This document shows positions 36,168 to 46,401 of a stretch of 64,000 bases of DNA, piece after piece. The notes under the pieces are model-generated. The model was not told the origin of the DNA, ran no database searches, and saw nothing but the letters and a program-made list of their open reading frames with translations. A program made the position numbers and the translations under genes. Location: assembly GCA_022822405.1 (NCBI GenBank), contig JAJEBT010000169.1:1-64000 (forward strand), given 5' to 3'. Numbering within the stretch: position 1 is the first letter of the stretch; each line of letters starts with the position of its first letter. Source of the DNA: Alphaproteobacteria bacterium (lineage in GTDB: Bacteria; Pseudomonadota; Alphaproteobacteria; MPNO01; UBA830).

Positions 36168-38447
36168 TCAAGTCCGCCGACCCAGGATCTCGTGCAACCG
36201 CATCGGTGAGATCGGCAGCCGTGTCACCGCGCCGGGATCGCCGATCGCCGCGCCCACGGCAGACGCTATGGCGGCACCGGACGCGTTGATTCCGCATTCT
36301 CCCGCCCCCTTGACACCCAGCGGATTGGTGCCGCTCGGCGCATCCTCGGTGATGATGAACTCGATGTCCGGAATCTCCTTGGCGGTGGGCCAAAGATAGT
36401 CTGCAAATGTAGCGCTGATCGGCTGGCCGTCTTCGGTGTACAGAAACTCCTCGTAGAGAGCGCCGCCGATCCCCTGGGCCATGCCGCCTGCAATCTGCCC
36501 CTCGATCAGAGTAGGGTTCACGGCCCGCCCGACATCGTACGCCACCACGATTCGTTCGATATCCAGACCGGCCGTTTCTCCGTCGACGCGGACAACGGCA
36601 AGATGGATTCCGTAAGGATAGGTCATGTGCGTGGTCTCGAAGGTCGCTTCGGCCGACAGGACCTCTCCGCCATGATCGTCGAGACGCGAGGCCACAACCT
36701 CCGACACACTCATCGACGGCCCGTCTTCGCGACCTTGCGAACCGACGCGGCCGGCTGAGATCGTCAGTTCCGCAGCTGACAGCTGTAGCTTCTCCGAAGC
36801 TGTCTCGATCAGCAGCGATCGGAGTTGCGCTGCCGCCTCGGCCGTTGCCGACCCCGTCATGACGGTCACGCGCGAGGCAAAGGCACCCATTCCGCGCGCG
36901 ATCAGGTCCGTACGGCCGTGGGTGACCGTGACCGAACCATAGTCGACGCCCAGTGCGTCGGCACAGATCTGGGCGATAACCGTTTCGACACCCTGGCCGA
37001 CCGACGCAACACCAGTGACGATCTCGACCGCCCCGTCGCGACCGATTTCCATGCGCACGTCGTCATAGGGACCCAGACCGCTCTTCTCCACGAAGTAGGC
37101 GATCCCCAGACCGACGAGTTCGCCCCGTGCGCGCCGGGCGCTGAGTCGCGCCTGCAACTCTTCGTAGCCGACGTGGTCGAGCAGCCGTTCAAGGAGCTTC
37201 GGATAGTCGCCCGAATCGTAGACCAGCGGCGTTCCATGATTCGCAATGCCGCGGTCATACGGCATCATCCGAGCCGGAATCAGGTTTCTCCGCCGCATCT
37301 CCACGGGATCGATTCCCATCCGGTCGGCGATCAGGTCGACGAGCCGTTCGCGGGCAAATGTCGATTCGTAGCGTCCCGGCGCCCGGTAGGTACCGCACGG
37401 AGTCTTGTTGGTCAGTCGCACGCGCCCCCGCGTGCGATAGGACGGCACCAGGTAGGGACCCGGCAACATTGCCGCCGAGAGATCCGTCACCGTGGCACCA
37501 TGGGTCCGGATGTAGGCTCCCTGGCTGGTGAAAAACTCGTTTTCCATGGCCCGAATGACTCCGCTGCGGTCGACGGCGGCGCGAAGCCGGTAGACCTGCT
37601 CGCGGGAATGGTTAGCTGCGACCAGGTTTTCCATCCGGTCCTCGATCCACTTGACGGGCCGGCGGAAGCGAAGGGCCGCATAGGCGCACAGCACGTCTTC
37701 GGGATAGAGTTCACCCCGGACGCCGAAGCCGCCGCCGACATGGCCCTCGAAGAGATGAATCCTGTCCGGATCCAGTCCGAGCATCTCGGCAATCGCCAGG
37801 CGGTTGAAATGGGGCACCTTCGCTGCACCGAAGAATTCCAGACGGCCAAGTTCGGAATCGTAGCGGACATTGGCGCCACGCGTCTCCAGCGCAACGCCGG
37901 TATGGCGGCCGATCTCGAACTCGAACTCGAACACGTTCTCGGCAGCAGCAAAAGCCGCATCGACGTCCCCGTAGCCCTTCTCGACGATCGCCGGTTCCGT
38001 GCTCACCCCGGGAGCGAATTCCCCGGGCGGCGCTGTTGCATCCAGTATCGGGGGGAGAACATCGATTCGCGGCGACACCAGGTCGGCGCCGTCCTCGGCG
38101 ACATACGAATCGTCAGCAAATACGACAGCGACGGGATCACCCACATATCGCACCCTGTCCTGCGCGAGAACGTGCTGACGACACGCCGGTAGATTCTGGA
38201 TCTTGTGAAGGCGGAAATCGATCGGCGGCAGATGGGCGACGTCACGACCTGTCCAGACCGCATGTACGCCATCCAGCGCGAGCGCGTCCGTTGTCTCGAC
38301 CGAAAGGAGAACACCGTGCGCGACCGGTGACCGGACCACCCGCATGTGCAACTGATCCTCGAACGTGTAATCGGCCGCGAAGCTGCCCTCGCCCAGCAGC
38401 AATTCGCGATCCTCTAGCCGTTTCACCCTCTGCCCGACAACGCTCAT
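36168..38447 (-). CDS. Molybdopterin-binding large subunit, CoxL-like
   Basis: The 759-residue catalytic subunit of a second xanthine-dehydrogenase-family molybdenum hydroxylase. The N-terminus SVVGQRVKRLEDRELLLGEG is typical, the molybdopterin region GHVGGGFGVRGELYPED is intact, the active-site loop is TYRAPGR (not CO-type AYxCSFR), and GVKGAGECGINASG near the C-terminus carries the catalytic Glu. It starts at ATG 38447, overlapping the coxS stop by ATGA, so translation is coupled. Together with the next two genes it forms a complete coxM-coxS-coxL operon. An N-heterocycle or aldehyde is the expected kind of substrate. Confidence 0.92.
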   Translation of the reverse strand: MSVVGQRVKRLEDRELLLGEGSFAADYTFEDQLHMRVVRSPVAHGVLLSVETTDALALDGVHAVWTGRDVAHLPPIDFRLHKIQNLPACRQHVLAQDRVRYVGDPVAVVFADDSYVAEDGADLVSPRIDVLPPILDATAPPGEFAPGVSTEPAIVEKGYGDVDAAFAAAENVFEFEFEIGRHTGVALETRGANVRYDSELGRLEFFGAAKVPHFNRLAIAEMLGLDPDRIHLFEGHVGGGFGVRGELYPEDVLCAYAALRFRRPVKWIEDRMENLVAANHSREQVYRLRAAVDRSGVIRAMENEFFTSQGAYIRTHGATVTDLSAAMLPGPYLVPSYRTRGRVRLTNKTPCGTYRAPGRYESTFARERLVDLIADRMGIDPVEMRRRNLIPARMMPYDRGIANHGTPLVYDSGDYPKLLERLLDHVGYEELQARLSARRARGELVGLGIAYFVEKSGLGPYDDVRMEIGRDGAVEIVTGVASVGQGVETVIAQICADALGVDYGSVTVTHGRTDLIARGMGAFASRVTVMTGSATAEAAAQLRSLLIETASEKLQLSAAELTISAGRVGSQGREDGPSMSVSEVVASRLDDHGGEVLSAEATFETTHMTYPYGIHLAVVRVDGETAGLDIERIVVAYDVGRAVNPTLIEGQIAGGMAQGIGGALYEEFLYTEDGQPISATFADYLWPTAKEIPDIEFIITEDAPSGTNPLGVKGAGECGINASGAAIASAVGAAIGDPGAVTRLPISPMRLHEILGRRT

Positions 38448-38929
38448 CCGGACTCTCCGTCCAGCACGTCCCGCACCGCCTTGAGGATGTTCAGGTACCC
38501 CGTGCAACGGCAAAGATTGGAGGCCATGACCTCCCGCAATTCGTCATCATCGACCGGTGTGCCGCGCTCCACGAGCCAGGTGGCGAGCATCAGCATGCCA
38601 GGCGTGCAGAATCCGCACTGCAACGCGTGGTGATCATGAAATGCCTGCTGGAGCGCGCTGTACGCCCCGTTACGGGCCAGCCCCTCGACCGTCCGGATTC
38701 TTCGGCCGTCGGCCTGCACCGCAAACATCAGGCACGCACGCACGGGAAGGCCGTCCAGAAGAACCGTGCAGGCACCGCACACCCCGTGCTCACAGCCGAT
38801 ATGCGTGCCCGTCAGGCCGCAGCTGTCGCGAAGCGTATCGACAAGCGTCCGCCGGGCCTCGACCTCCACCTCGTGGTCGACGCCGTTGATGTTGAACGCC
38901 AGGGCCAGACGCTCGGCTCCCATGGTCAT
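38444..38929 (-). CDS. [2Fe-2S]-binding subunit, CoxS-like
   Basis: The 161-residue small subunit carries both clusters. The plant-type ferredoxin cluster has C46, C51, C54 (GCEHGVCGACTV) and C66. The second cluster lies in QCGFCTPGM and LCRCTGYLN. It passes electrons from the molybdenum site to FAD. ATG 38929 overlaps the coxM stop (ATGA), but the Shine-Dalgarno GGGAGG sits directly against it and is 6 bp before the in-frame ATG at 38923, so translation may start there, two residues shorter. Confidence 0.93.
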   Translation of the reverse strand: MTMGAERLALAFNINGVDHEVEVEARRTLVDTLRDSCGLTGTHIGCEHGVCGACTVLLDGLPVRACLMFAVQADGRRIRTVEGLARNGAYSALQQAFHDHHALQCGFCTPGMLMLATWLVERGTPVDDDELREVMASNLCRCTGYLNILKAVRDVLDGESG

Positions 38930-39801
38930 CCTCCCGCGGCCACCACTGTCCCGGCTGCATCGCCAAGCGCCCGCGCAACCAGGACCCTTGCAAGATCGCG
39001 ACGGTACGCGGCTGTCGCATGATGATCGTGAAGCGCGTCAACCCCTTCCAGCGCGGCTTCGCCGGCACGGTTGAACAGCGCCTGTGAAACCGCCTGCCCT
39101 CTCAACACCGCTTCGGCGGATTCTGAACGGAACGGAGCGGCCCCGACGCCGCCGATGCCGATCCGGGCATCGGCAACGCATCCGTCCTGGACCTGGATGC
39201 ATGCCACGGCGAGGGCCAGCGCAAAATCTCCGGCGCGACGGCTGAATTCGCGAAACCCGCAACTCCAGCCTTCCTCGAGTACGGGAAGACGGATTTCGCG
39301 GACGACCTCGCCGGCCTCAAGCGCAGTGGTCAGCAGAGACAGGAAGAAATCCCGCGCGCCGACCGGTCTCTTGCCAGCGGGTCCCTCGACAAGCACTGTC
39401 GCGTCGAGCGTCACGCTGAGGGCGCACCACTCGGACGCCGGATCCGCATGCGCCAGGCTGCCGCCGAAGGTCCCGCGCATGCGGATCGGCACGTGGGCGA
39501 TGTGGCGGCTCATTTGCGGCAGCAGGCGGCCCAGGGGGCCGTCGCAGACTGGTGAGTCGAACCGGATGTGGCGGGCGAGTGCGCCGATCCTCAACTCGCC
39601 GTCCTCGACATCGACGCGGTCCGCATCGCCGATCATATTCAGATCAACGAGAACGGCGGGACGCGCGAGACGAAAATTCATCGCCGGCACCAAGGTCTGT
39701 CCGCCTGCCAGCACCCTCGCCTCATCACCGTGCAGCTCCAGTTGCGCGATGGCATTGGACCACGATGCGGCACGGACGTATCGGAACGGCGCCGGCTTCA
39801 A
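38926..39801 (-). CDS. FAD-binding subunit, CoxM-like
   Basis: The 291-residue medium subunit opens with KPAPFRYVRAASWSNAIAQL; FAD motifs are LAGGQTLVPAMN (about 31-42) and RGTFGGSLAHADPASEW (about 108-124). Start is an unusual TTG at 39801: an in-frame TGA lies 7-9 bp upstream, and the first internal ATG would remove the first FAD motif. GGTGA about 6 bp before supports TTG. First gene of the coxMSL operon, divergent from the class II aldolase gene. Confidence 0.91.
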   Translation of the reverse strand: MKPAPFRYVRAASWSNAIAQLELHGDEARVLAGGQTLVPAMNFRLARPAVLVDLNMIGDADRVDVEDGELRIGALARHIRFDSPVCDGPLGRLLPQMSRHIAHVPIRMRGTFGGSLAHADPASEWCALSVTLDATVLVEGPAGKRPVGARDFFLSLLTTALEAGEVVREIRLPVLEEGWSCGFREFSRRAGDFALALAVACIQVQDGCVADARIGIGGVGAAPFRSESAEAVLRGQAVSQALFNRAGEAALEGVDALHDHHATAAYRRDLARVLVARALGDAAGTVVAAGG

Positions 39802-40185
39802 TGCGTGTCACCATTGGTCTTGTTCATGTCGACATCCCTGGTGGCGGTACCGTTCACCGGTTGCCCGGGTCGCTGCCGGCAGGGGGACCGTCACTGCGCG
39901 GTCTGCGCTCCTGCCACGGCCATGCCCGGTTCCCAGGCCCGCCAGCAGCATGGACAGACGCGAATCATATGGGACGACATGGATCAAGCCAAACCGCGTC
40001 CTGCAGACCAGCGGCCTGCTCCGGCCAGGCCGAGGCCGAACTCGCATTGCGCGACAGCGCTTCTTCCCCGCGGCAGGAGCGATCGTGGCAACCCGACACC
40101 GGGACCGGAACCCTTCCGCTGTGGCGGCTCCACGGACGGCATGTTATCATTATTCGTGCTCTCCGACGCGAGCAAGGATGCTGGC
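39802..40185. other. 384-bp divergent intergenic region
   Basis: Separates the coxMSL operon (minus) from the class II aldolase gene (plus) and must hold both promoters. The long frame read through it upstream of 40186 is antisense to coxM and not protein-like. AAGGA near 40175 is the aldolase ribosome site. I see no convincing operator. Confidence 0.4.
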
Positions 40186-40902
40186 ATGAACAGACTGATC
40201 GAGACCATGCGCGATGTCGTGATCGCGAACCGCATTCTGGCGCGCGAGGAGGTCGTCGACGCCTACGGCCATGTCAGTATCCGCAATCCGGAAGATCCCG
40301 ACCGCTACCTTCTCAGCCGGTCGCGCAGCCCGGAACTCGTGACCAGCGACGATGTCATGGAGTTCACGCTCGAGGGCGAGCCGATAGACGACGACCGCAC
40401 GCCCTACGCCGAACGCCACATCCACGGTGCCATCTACGAAGCACGCCCCGACGTGAACTCGGTGGTGCACAACCATTCCCACGCCGTCATACCCTTCAGT
40501 GTCACGCCCAGCCGCCTGCGGGCAATAGCGCATGTCGGCGCCGCCATAGGCAAGGACATTCCGGTCTGGGACATCAGGACCCGATTCGGTGACACCAACC
40601 TTCTCGTGGTCAACATGGAACACGGCCGCGATCTTGCCGCCAAGCTTGGTGAAAACACGGTCGTCCTGATGCGTGGACATGGCTGTGCCGTGGCCGGGCG
40701 GACAGTCGAAGCCGCGGTCATGACCTCAATCTATCTGCAGGTGAATGCCCGCCTGCTGCAGGACACGATGCGACTGCACGACGAAATCGAGTACCTGTCC
40801 GACGGCGAGATCGAGAACTGCTCGCAAACGTTCCTGAGCGATTTCTCGGTCCAGCGAGCATGGGAGTATTTCCGCCGGCGCGCCGGCGCCGATTCCCTGT
40901 AG
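40186..40902 (+). CDS. Class II aldolase/adducin family protein
   Basis: The 238-residue zinc enzyme of the fuculose-phosphate aldolase/adducin fold. Ligands are E76 (TPYAERHIH), H95 and H97 (VVHNHSH) and a distal His in LMRGHGCAV. The family cleaves hydroxy-keto compounds or decarboxylates hydroxylated aromatics (for example 3,4-dihydroxyphthalate decarboxylase). ATG 40186 was chosen over 40141 because AAGGA lies 8 bp upstream. It is divergent from coxMSL, and a decarboxylating or retro-aldol step on the hydroxylated product is a reasonable inference. Confidence 0.87.
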   Translation: MNRLIETMRDVVIANRILAREEVVDAYGHVSIRNPEDPDRYLLSRSRSPELVTSDDVMEFTLEGEPIDDDRTPYAERHIHGAIYEARPDVNSVVHNHSHAVIPFSVTPSRLRAIAHVGAAIGKDIPVWDIRTRFGDTNLLVVNMEHGRDLAAKLGENTVVLMRGHGCAVAGRTVEAAVMTSIYLQVNARLLQDTMRLHDEIEYLSDGEIENCSQTFLSDFSVQRAWEYFRRRAGADSL

Positions 40903-41031
40903 GCCGCCGCGCGGCGCCCGACCACAGCGGCAGGCGCGCCGGAGAACGCCCCGCTAAGCCGGAGCCGGAAGCGGCCACAACAGGCGGTTCGGTCCGGCTT
41001 GCCGACCCTATCCGACTGGAACGCCCTAATC

Positions 41032-42282
41032 ATGAATACACTCACAGGCGATCTCGTACGCCCCTTCGCCGGCATCCGCGCAGCGCCCGACAAGGCTGAT
41101 CAGATCGCGGCGCCACCCTACGACGTCGTGACCACCGACGAGGCGCGCGCCCTCGCCGCCGGCCGCCCGCTCAACTTCCTGCATGTCTCGCGCGCGGAAA
41201 TCGGCCTGCCGCCAGACACCGACCCCCATTCCGACCGGGTCTATGCAGCCGCAGGGCAGCACATGCGCGATCTGCTGGCTTCAGGCGCCCTGATTCGCGA
41301 CCCCGAACCCTGCTATTACGCCTATCGCATGACCGGGCAGGCCCGATCCCAGACGGGCATCGTGGTTTCGGCGTCGATCGACGCCTATCGCGCCAACCGC
41401 GTCCGCAGGCACGAATTGACCCGTCCCGACAAGGAAAACGACCGCGCCCGCCAGATCGGGGCCGTGAACGCAATTACCGGTCCGGTCCAGCTTGTTCACC
41501 GCGCAAATGCGCCGTTGTCAAGCCTGCTTGCGCTCGCGACATCCACCAGCCCGGACGCGGTCAAACCCGATCTCGACGGGATCCGTCACGAACTCTGGGT
41601 GATCGACGACCATTCGATGGTGAACGACGTCTCGCGGATCATCAACGGGATGGATGCGCTCTACATCGCCGACGGGCATCACCGCTCCGCAGCAGCAGCC
41701 CAGGTTTTCGGTACATCCCGCAAGAGAGGAACGGACCGCCGGGATGACGCGTACCGCGGCTTTCTTGCCGTCAGCTTTCCCGACAACGAGGTGACGATTC
41801 TCGACTACAATCGCGTCGTCACCGACCTCGGTGGCCGGTCTGCCGACGAGTTCGTCTCAGTTCTTTCCGAACAGTTCACGATCCGGCCGGCAGAGACGCC
41901 AGTCCGGCCCGACAGACCGGCGCAGTTCGGCATGTATCTGGCCGGATGCTGGCATTTTCTGGAACCGAAGGTGGTGGCGGCGAGCGAAGACCCCATCACC
42001 GGGCTCGACGTCAGCCGCCTCAGCCACCTGATTCTCGAGCCAGTGCTCGGGATTGGCGACGTGCGCACCGACCCGCGGATCGACTTCGTCGGCGGCGGAC
42101 GCGGCATCGAAGCCGTTGCCGCGCGCGTCGACTCGGGAGAGATGGCAGTAGGTTTCACGATGTTTCCCACGCGGCTCGACGAGCTGATGGCGGTCGCGGA
42201 CGCCGGGCTGGTCATGCCTCCTAAATCCACCTGGTTCGACCCCAAGCTCGCGGACGGGCTGATCTCCCAACCACTTGACTGA
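41032..42282 (+). CDS. DUF1015 family protein
   Basis: The 416-residue protein matches DUF1015: RPFAGIRAAPDKADQIAAPP (about 10-29), the block RRHELTRPDKENDRARQI (about 122-139) and IADGHHRSAAA (about 211-221), the phosphoryl-transfer-like core. Some relatives act as free-serine kinases (SbnI- and SerK-like) and many lie near serine biosynthesis genes; here none is present. The ribosome site before ATG 41032 is weak. It overlaps or abuts the MFS gene downstream, suggesting co-transcription. Confidence 0.85.
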   Translation: MNTLTGDLVRPFAGIRAAPDKADQIAAPPYDVVTTDEARALAAGRPLNFLHVSRAEIGLPPDTDPHSDRVYAAAGQHMRDLLASGALIRDPEPCYYAYRMTGQARSQTGIVVSASIDAYRANRVRRHELTRPDKENDRARQIGAVNAITGPVQLVHRANAPLSSLLALATSTSPDAVKPDLDGIRHELWVIDDHSMVNDVSRIINGMDALYIADGHHRSAAAAQVFGTSRKRGTDRRDDAYRGFLAVSFPDNEVTILDYNRVVTDLGGRSADEFVSVLSEQFTIRPAETPVRPDRPAQFGMYLAGCWHFLEPKVVAASEDPITGLDVSRLSHLILEPVLGIGDVRTDPRIDFVGGGRGIEAVAARVDSGEMAVGFTMFPTRLDELMAVADAGLVMPPKSTWFDPKLADGLISQPLD

Positions 42283-42292
42283 GGAACAGCCG

Positions 42293-43495
42293 GTGGGATC
42301 CGCCGATCGTTCCGCCGGCACGGTCGCGATCGCCCTCGTCGCGACCACTGCCGTCCAGGCTCTGGTCACGATGGCCACGCTGACGATGTCGATCCTGGCA
42401 CCGCGAGCAGCGCAAGACGTCGGAATTCCTGCCGAGAATATCGGGTTCTACGCCTCGATCGTCTATGTAGGCGCCATGGTGGGCTCGCTGACCGCGGGTG
42501 GTTTCGTGCTTCGCTTCGGTGCCATACGGTTTTCGCAGATCGCCATGCTGACTTGCGCTGTCGGGCTGGTCATTGGCGTTGGCGCGCACTGGAGCCTGCT
42601 GCTGGTTTCTGCTCTCGTCTGCGGACTCGGCTACGGCCCGACGACACCGGCAAGCAGCCACATTCTTTCCCGTCACACGCCGCCCCGGTTCCTGTCACTC
42701 GTATTCTCCATCAAGCAGACAGGAGTACCGCTCGGCGGCCTGATCGCCGGACTGCTCATCCCGCTGTTCCTCGTGTGGTTCGACTGGCAGGGCGCCATGT
42801 GGGCGGTTACCGCCACCGTCCTTCTCGGGCTGATTTTCCTGCAACCGACGCGTCGGCGTTTCGACAGCGGCCTCGAAGCCGGCGCTCCGCTCCTCAGGGG
42901 AAACATCATCGGACCCCTGCGCCTCGTGTTCTCGAGACGGGAACTCCGCGTCCTGATAGCCGGATCGTTCCTGTTTGCAGCCCTGCAACAGTGCTACACT
43001 TATTTTCTGGTGACATTTCTTCAGACCGAGATCGGCTGGTCCAACCAGAAGGCCGGACTCGCGCTGTCCGTTCTCGGCGCATCCGGGGTGGTCGGCCGCG
43101 TCCTGTGGGGCGCCGTCGCCGACGCGACCGGACGCAGCGACACCGTGCTCGCCTTCCTCGCCTTCGGCATGGCCGCAAGCGCGGGGGTTACCGCGGCGAT
43201 CACGCCCGATTGGAGTGACTGGACCGTTCTCGCCATCTGCGCGGCGTTCGGGCTCACCGGCATCGCATGGAACGGTGTCTATCTTGCCGAAGTGTCGCGA
43301 CGTGTCGCGCCCGAAGAAGCGGGCCGGGCGACCGGTGGCGGACTCTTCGTCACCTTTTCGGGGGTGGTCATCGGACCGGCGGTCTTCGGTCTGATCACGC
43401 AGATCACGGGAGGATTTTCCGCCAGCTATCTCATTCTCGCAGCGGCGACTGCCGCCGCAGGCCTGCCGTTGCTGCGAAAGGGAAAGGCATCATGA
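42293..43495 (+). CDS. MFS transporter
   Basis: The 400-residue, about 12-helix major facilitator resembles cyanate/oxalate-formate-type carriers; the loop motif resembling the MFS A motif lies between helices 2 and 3 (SLTAGGFVLRFGAI). The start was placed at GTG 42293, because GAGGAA at 42281-42286 is spaced correctly; a TTG at 42275 would overlap the DUF1015 stop. The substrate is unknown. It is last of the plus-strand pair before the convergent secA. Confidence 0.85.
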   Translation: MGSADRSAGTVAIALVATTAVQALVTMATLTMSILAPRAAQDVGIPAENIGFYASIVYVGAMVGSLTAGGFVLRFGAIRFSQIAMLTCAVGLVIGVGAHWSLLLVSALVCGLGYGPTTPASSHILSRHTPPRFLSLVFSIKQTGVPLGGLIAGLLIPLFLVWFDWQGAMWAVTATVLLGLIFLQPTRRRFDSGLEAGAPLLRGNIIGPLRLVFSRRELRVLIAGSFLFAALQQCYTYFLVTFLQTEIGWSNQKAGLALSVLGASGVVGRVLWGAVADATGRSDTVLAFLAFGMAASAGVTAAITPDWSDWTVLAICAAFGLTGIAWNGVYLAEVSRRVAPEEAGRATGGGLFVTFSGVVIGPAVFGLITQITGGFSASYLILAAATAAAGLPLLRKGKAS

Positions 43496-43623
43496 ATCGC
43501 GCGCCGCAGTCCTTATCGATTCCACACTACACTACATGACGGCAACGCGATCGGGATCGGAGCGCACCATGAGCGTCCCTCCCGTTCGCCGTCGCAGGAA
43601 ACCAGACCGCCGGCGCCCGTCAG

Positions 43624-46401
43624 TCAGGCAAGCCGGCCGTGACAGTGCTTGAATTTCCGCCCCGAGCCACAGGGGCACGGCGCATTGCGCGGCACCTTGC
43701 CCCACGTGCTGACATCCTCGGGATCGATCCAGCGTCCGAGGAGGTCGTTGCGGACCCAGCCCGGAGGTACCTGATCATCCGTGATGCCGGCCGGAAGCGC
43801 GGCCGGTGCCGGAGCAAGCGCCGTTCCCGCGCCGGCATGGGCGAAGGCAGGATCCTCGCGGGTCATCGTGCCCTCCGCCGGATCGGCATGCTCAAGTGCC
43901 GCAATCTCGTCGGCCGTGATCGAGATCTCGAGACGCGACATCATCGTGGTCACGTCGGAACGCAGGCCCGAGAGCATATCCTCGAACATGTCGAAGGCCT
44001 CGCGCTTGTATTCGTTCAGCGGATCCTTCTGGCCGTACGCGCGCAGCCCGATGCCCTGTCGCAGATGGTCGAGCGCCAGCAGATGTTCCTTCCACGCCTG
44101 GTCGAGGTGCTGCAGCAATATGCTCTTCTCGGCCAGACGCATGATCGAGGCGCCATAGTTTGCGGTCTTCGCGGCCATGAGGTCCCCGGCCCGCTCGGTG
44201 ATCCGGGACCGGATTTCCTCGTCGGCTATGCCCTCTTCCGCTGCCCAGTCAGCCACCGGCAGGTCGAGGTTGAGGAGTTCCCTCACGCCGTCGCGCAAGC
44301 CGTCGGTATCCCACTGTTCGGCATATGCCTTTTCTGGGATGCACGACGTTACCAGACCGTCGATCACCTGTTCGCGCATGTCGCTGATGGTATCCGACAC
44401 GTCTTCCGTGACCATGAGGGTCTTGCGCTGCTCGTAGATCACCTTGCGCTGGTCGTTCATCACATCGTCGAACTTCAGGAGATTCTTGCGGATCTCGAAA
44501 TTGCGCTCCTCGACCTTGCGCTGCGCCTTTTCGATCGCCTTGTTGATCCAGGGATGAACGATCGCCTCGCCGGCCTCGAGTCCGAGGCGCTGGAGCATGT
44601 TGTCGATGCGCTCTGATCCGAAGATGCGCATGAGGTCGTCCTCGAGCGACAGGTAGAACTTCGAGCGCCCGGGGTCTCCCTGACGCCCGGACCGGCCGCG
44701 CAACTGGTTGTCGATACGCCGCGCCTCGTGGCGTTCAGTACCCATCACGTAGAGCCCGCCGGCATCGAGCACGATCTTCTTTGCGGCCGCCACCTCAGCC
44801 TCGATCTCAGTGCGCAGCGCCTCGGCACGACTCTCGCGCGTGGCCGCTGGCAGCTTGGCCAGCTGCTGCTCAACCTCCATATCGACGTTGCCACCAAGCT
44901 GGATGTCGGTACCCCGCCCCGCCATGTTGGTCGCGATCGTCACGGTTCCGGGCCGGCCGGCCTGGGCGATTATGTAGGCTTCCTGTTCGTGAAACCGGGC
45001 GTTGAGCACGTTGTGCTGGATCTGGTTCTTCGTCAGCAGCTCCGACAGCTGCTCCGAACGCTCGATGGAAATCGTGCCGACGAGAATCGGTTGCTGTCGG
45101 CGCTGACATTCCCTGATCTCATCGAGGATGGCCGCGTACTTCTCGTCGGCGGTCCGGTAGACCTCGTCATCCTCGTCGGCGCGAATCATCAGCACATTGG
45201 TCGGAATCTCGACCACTTCGAGGCCATAGATGTCGGCGAATTCCGGAGCTTCCGTCATTGCCGTTCCCGTCATGCCGGCAAGTTTGGGATAGAGGCGGAA
45301 ATAGTTCTGGAACGTGATCGAGGCGAGGGTCTGGTTCTCCCTCTGGACCGAAACCCCCTCCTTGGCCTCGATCGCCTGATGCAGCCCCTCAGAATACCGC
45401 CGCCCTTCCATCATCCGGCCGGTGAATTCGTCGATTATGATGATCGAGTCGTCCTTGACGATATATTCGGTGTCCCGCTCGAACAGCTTATGCGCCCTGA
45501 GCGCCTGATTGACGTGATGGACCAGCGCGACGTTCGACACGTCATAGAGCGACGCGCCGGCAAGCAGGTCCATCCCTTCCAGGATCTGCTCGACATGTTC
45601 CGTTCCCGCCTCGGTCAGCGTCACGGCGCGCTGCTTCTCGTCTTTCTCGTAGTCTTCCGGAGCAAGCTGAGGAATGACCTTGTCGATGGCCATATAAAGG
45701 TTCGCCGCATCTTCGACAGCCCCGGAAATGATCAGCGGGGTTCGCGCCTCGTCGATGAAGATGTTGTCGACCTCGTCCACGATTGCATAGTTGAACTCGC
45801 GCTGCACCATGTCCTCAAGACTGAATTTCATGTTGTCGCGCAGGTAGTCGAAACCGAATTCGTTGTTGGTTCCATACGTCACATCACTGGCGTAGGCATC
45901 GCGGCGGCCGGATTCGCTGAGCCCCTGTGTGATGCAACCCACCGTCAGCCCGAGAAACCGGTAGATTGCCCCCATCCATTCGGCATCGCGCTGCGCAAGA
46001 TAGTCATTGACGGTAACAACGTGGACGCCACGGCCGGAAAGTGCATTCAGGTAGACCGGCAGCGTCGCGACCAGCGTCTTGCCCTCCCCCGTCTTCATTT
46101 CCGAGATCTTGCCCTCGTGCAGCACCGTACCGCCCATCAACTGCACGTCGTAGTGGCGCTGGCCGAGTGTGCGTTTGGCCGCTTCGCGCACCGTCGCGAA
46201 GGCTTCGGTCATCAGGTCGTCGAGGTCTTCCCCCGCCGCGAGCCGTTCGCGGAACATGTCGGTTCGCGCGCGCAGGGCGTCGTCCGACAGCTTTTCAAAC
46301 TCGGGTTCCAGGGCATTGATTTCCGCAACCCCATCCAGAAGCCTCTTGATTTCCCTGTCATTTGCACTGCCAAACAGGCGGCGCGCCAATCCGTCGAGCA
46401 T
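43624..46401 (-). CDS. secA: Preprotein translocase ATPase SecA
   Basis: The 925-residue motor drives proteins through SecYEG at the inner membrane. Walker A is [14 protein letters not shown] (102-115), the DEAD-type Walker B lies in [18 protein letters not shown], helicase motifs [11 protein letters not shown] and [10 protein letters not shown] follow, and the C-terminal zinc site [14 protein letters not shown] for SecB or lipid binding is complete. ATG 46401 was selected because it gives the canonical N-terminus [20 protein letters not shown]; the frame extending to 46539 is not family-like. It is divergent from argJ. Confidence 0.97.
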   Translation of the reverse strand: MLDGLARRLFGSANDREIKRLLDGVAEINALEPEFEKLSDDALRARTDMFRERLAAGEDLDDLMTEAFATVREAAKRTLGQRHYDVQLMGGTVLHEGKISEMKTGEGKTLVATLPVYLNALSGRGVHVVTVNDYLAQRDAEWMGAIYRFLGLTVGCITQGLSESGRRDAYASDVTYGTNNEFGFDYLRDNMKFSLEDMVQREFNYAIVDEVDNIFIDEARTPLIISGAVEDAANLYMAIDKVIPQLAPEDYEKDEKQRAVTLTEAGTEHVEQILEGMDLLAGASLYDVSNVALVHHVNQALRAHKLFERDTEYIVKDDSIIIIDEFTGRMMEGRRYSEGLHQAIEAKEGVSVQRENQTLASITFQNYFRLYPKLAGMTGTAMTEAPEFADIYGLEVVEIPTNVLMIRADEDDEVYRTADEKYAAILDEIRECQRRQQPILVGTISIERSEQLSELLTKNQIQHNVLNARFHEQEAYIIAQAGRPGTVTIATNMAGRGTDIQLGGNVDMEVEQQLAKLPAATRESRAEALRTEIEAEVAAAKKIVLDAGGLYVMGTERHEARRIDNQLRGRSGRQGDPGRSKFYLSLEDDLMRIFGSERIDNMLQRLGLEAGEAIVHPWINKAIEKAQRKVEERNFEIRKNLLKFDDVMNDQRKVIYEQRKTLMVTEDVSDTISDMREQVIDGLVTSCIPEKAYAEQWDTDGLRDGVRELLNLDLPVADWAAEEGIADEEIRSRITERAGDLMAAKTANYGASIMRLAEKSILLQHLDQAWKEHLLALDHLRQGIGLRAYGQKDPLNEYKREAFDMFEDMLSGLRSDVTTMMSRLEISITADEIAALEHADPAEGTMTREDPAFAHAGAGTALAPAPAALPAGITDDQVPPGWVRNDLLGRWIDPEDVSTWGKVPRNAPCPCGSGRKFKHCHGRLA

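Noticed and set aside
36825-38192. 455-codon plus-strand frame opposite coxL
   Set aside because: Shadow of the minus-strand CoxL gene, rich in His, Arg and Asp with no domain.
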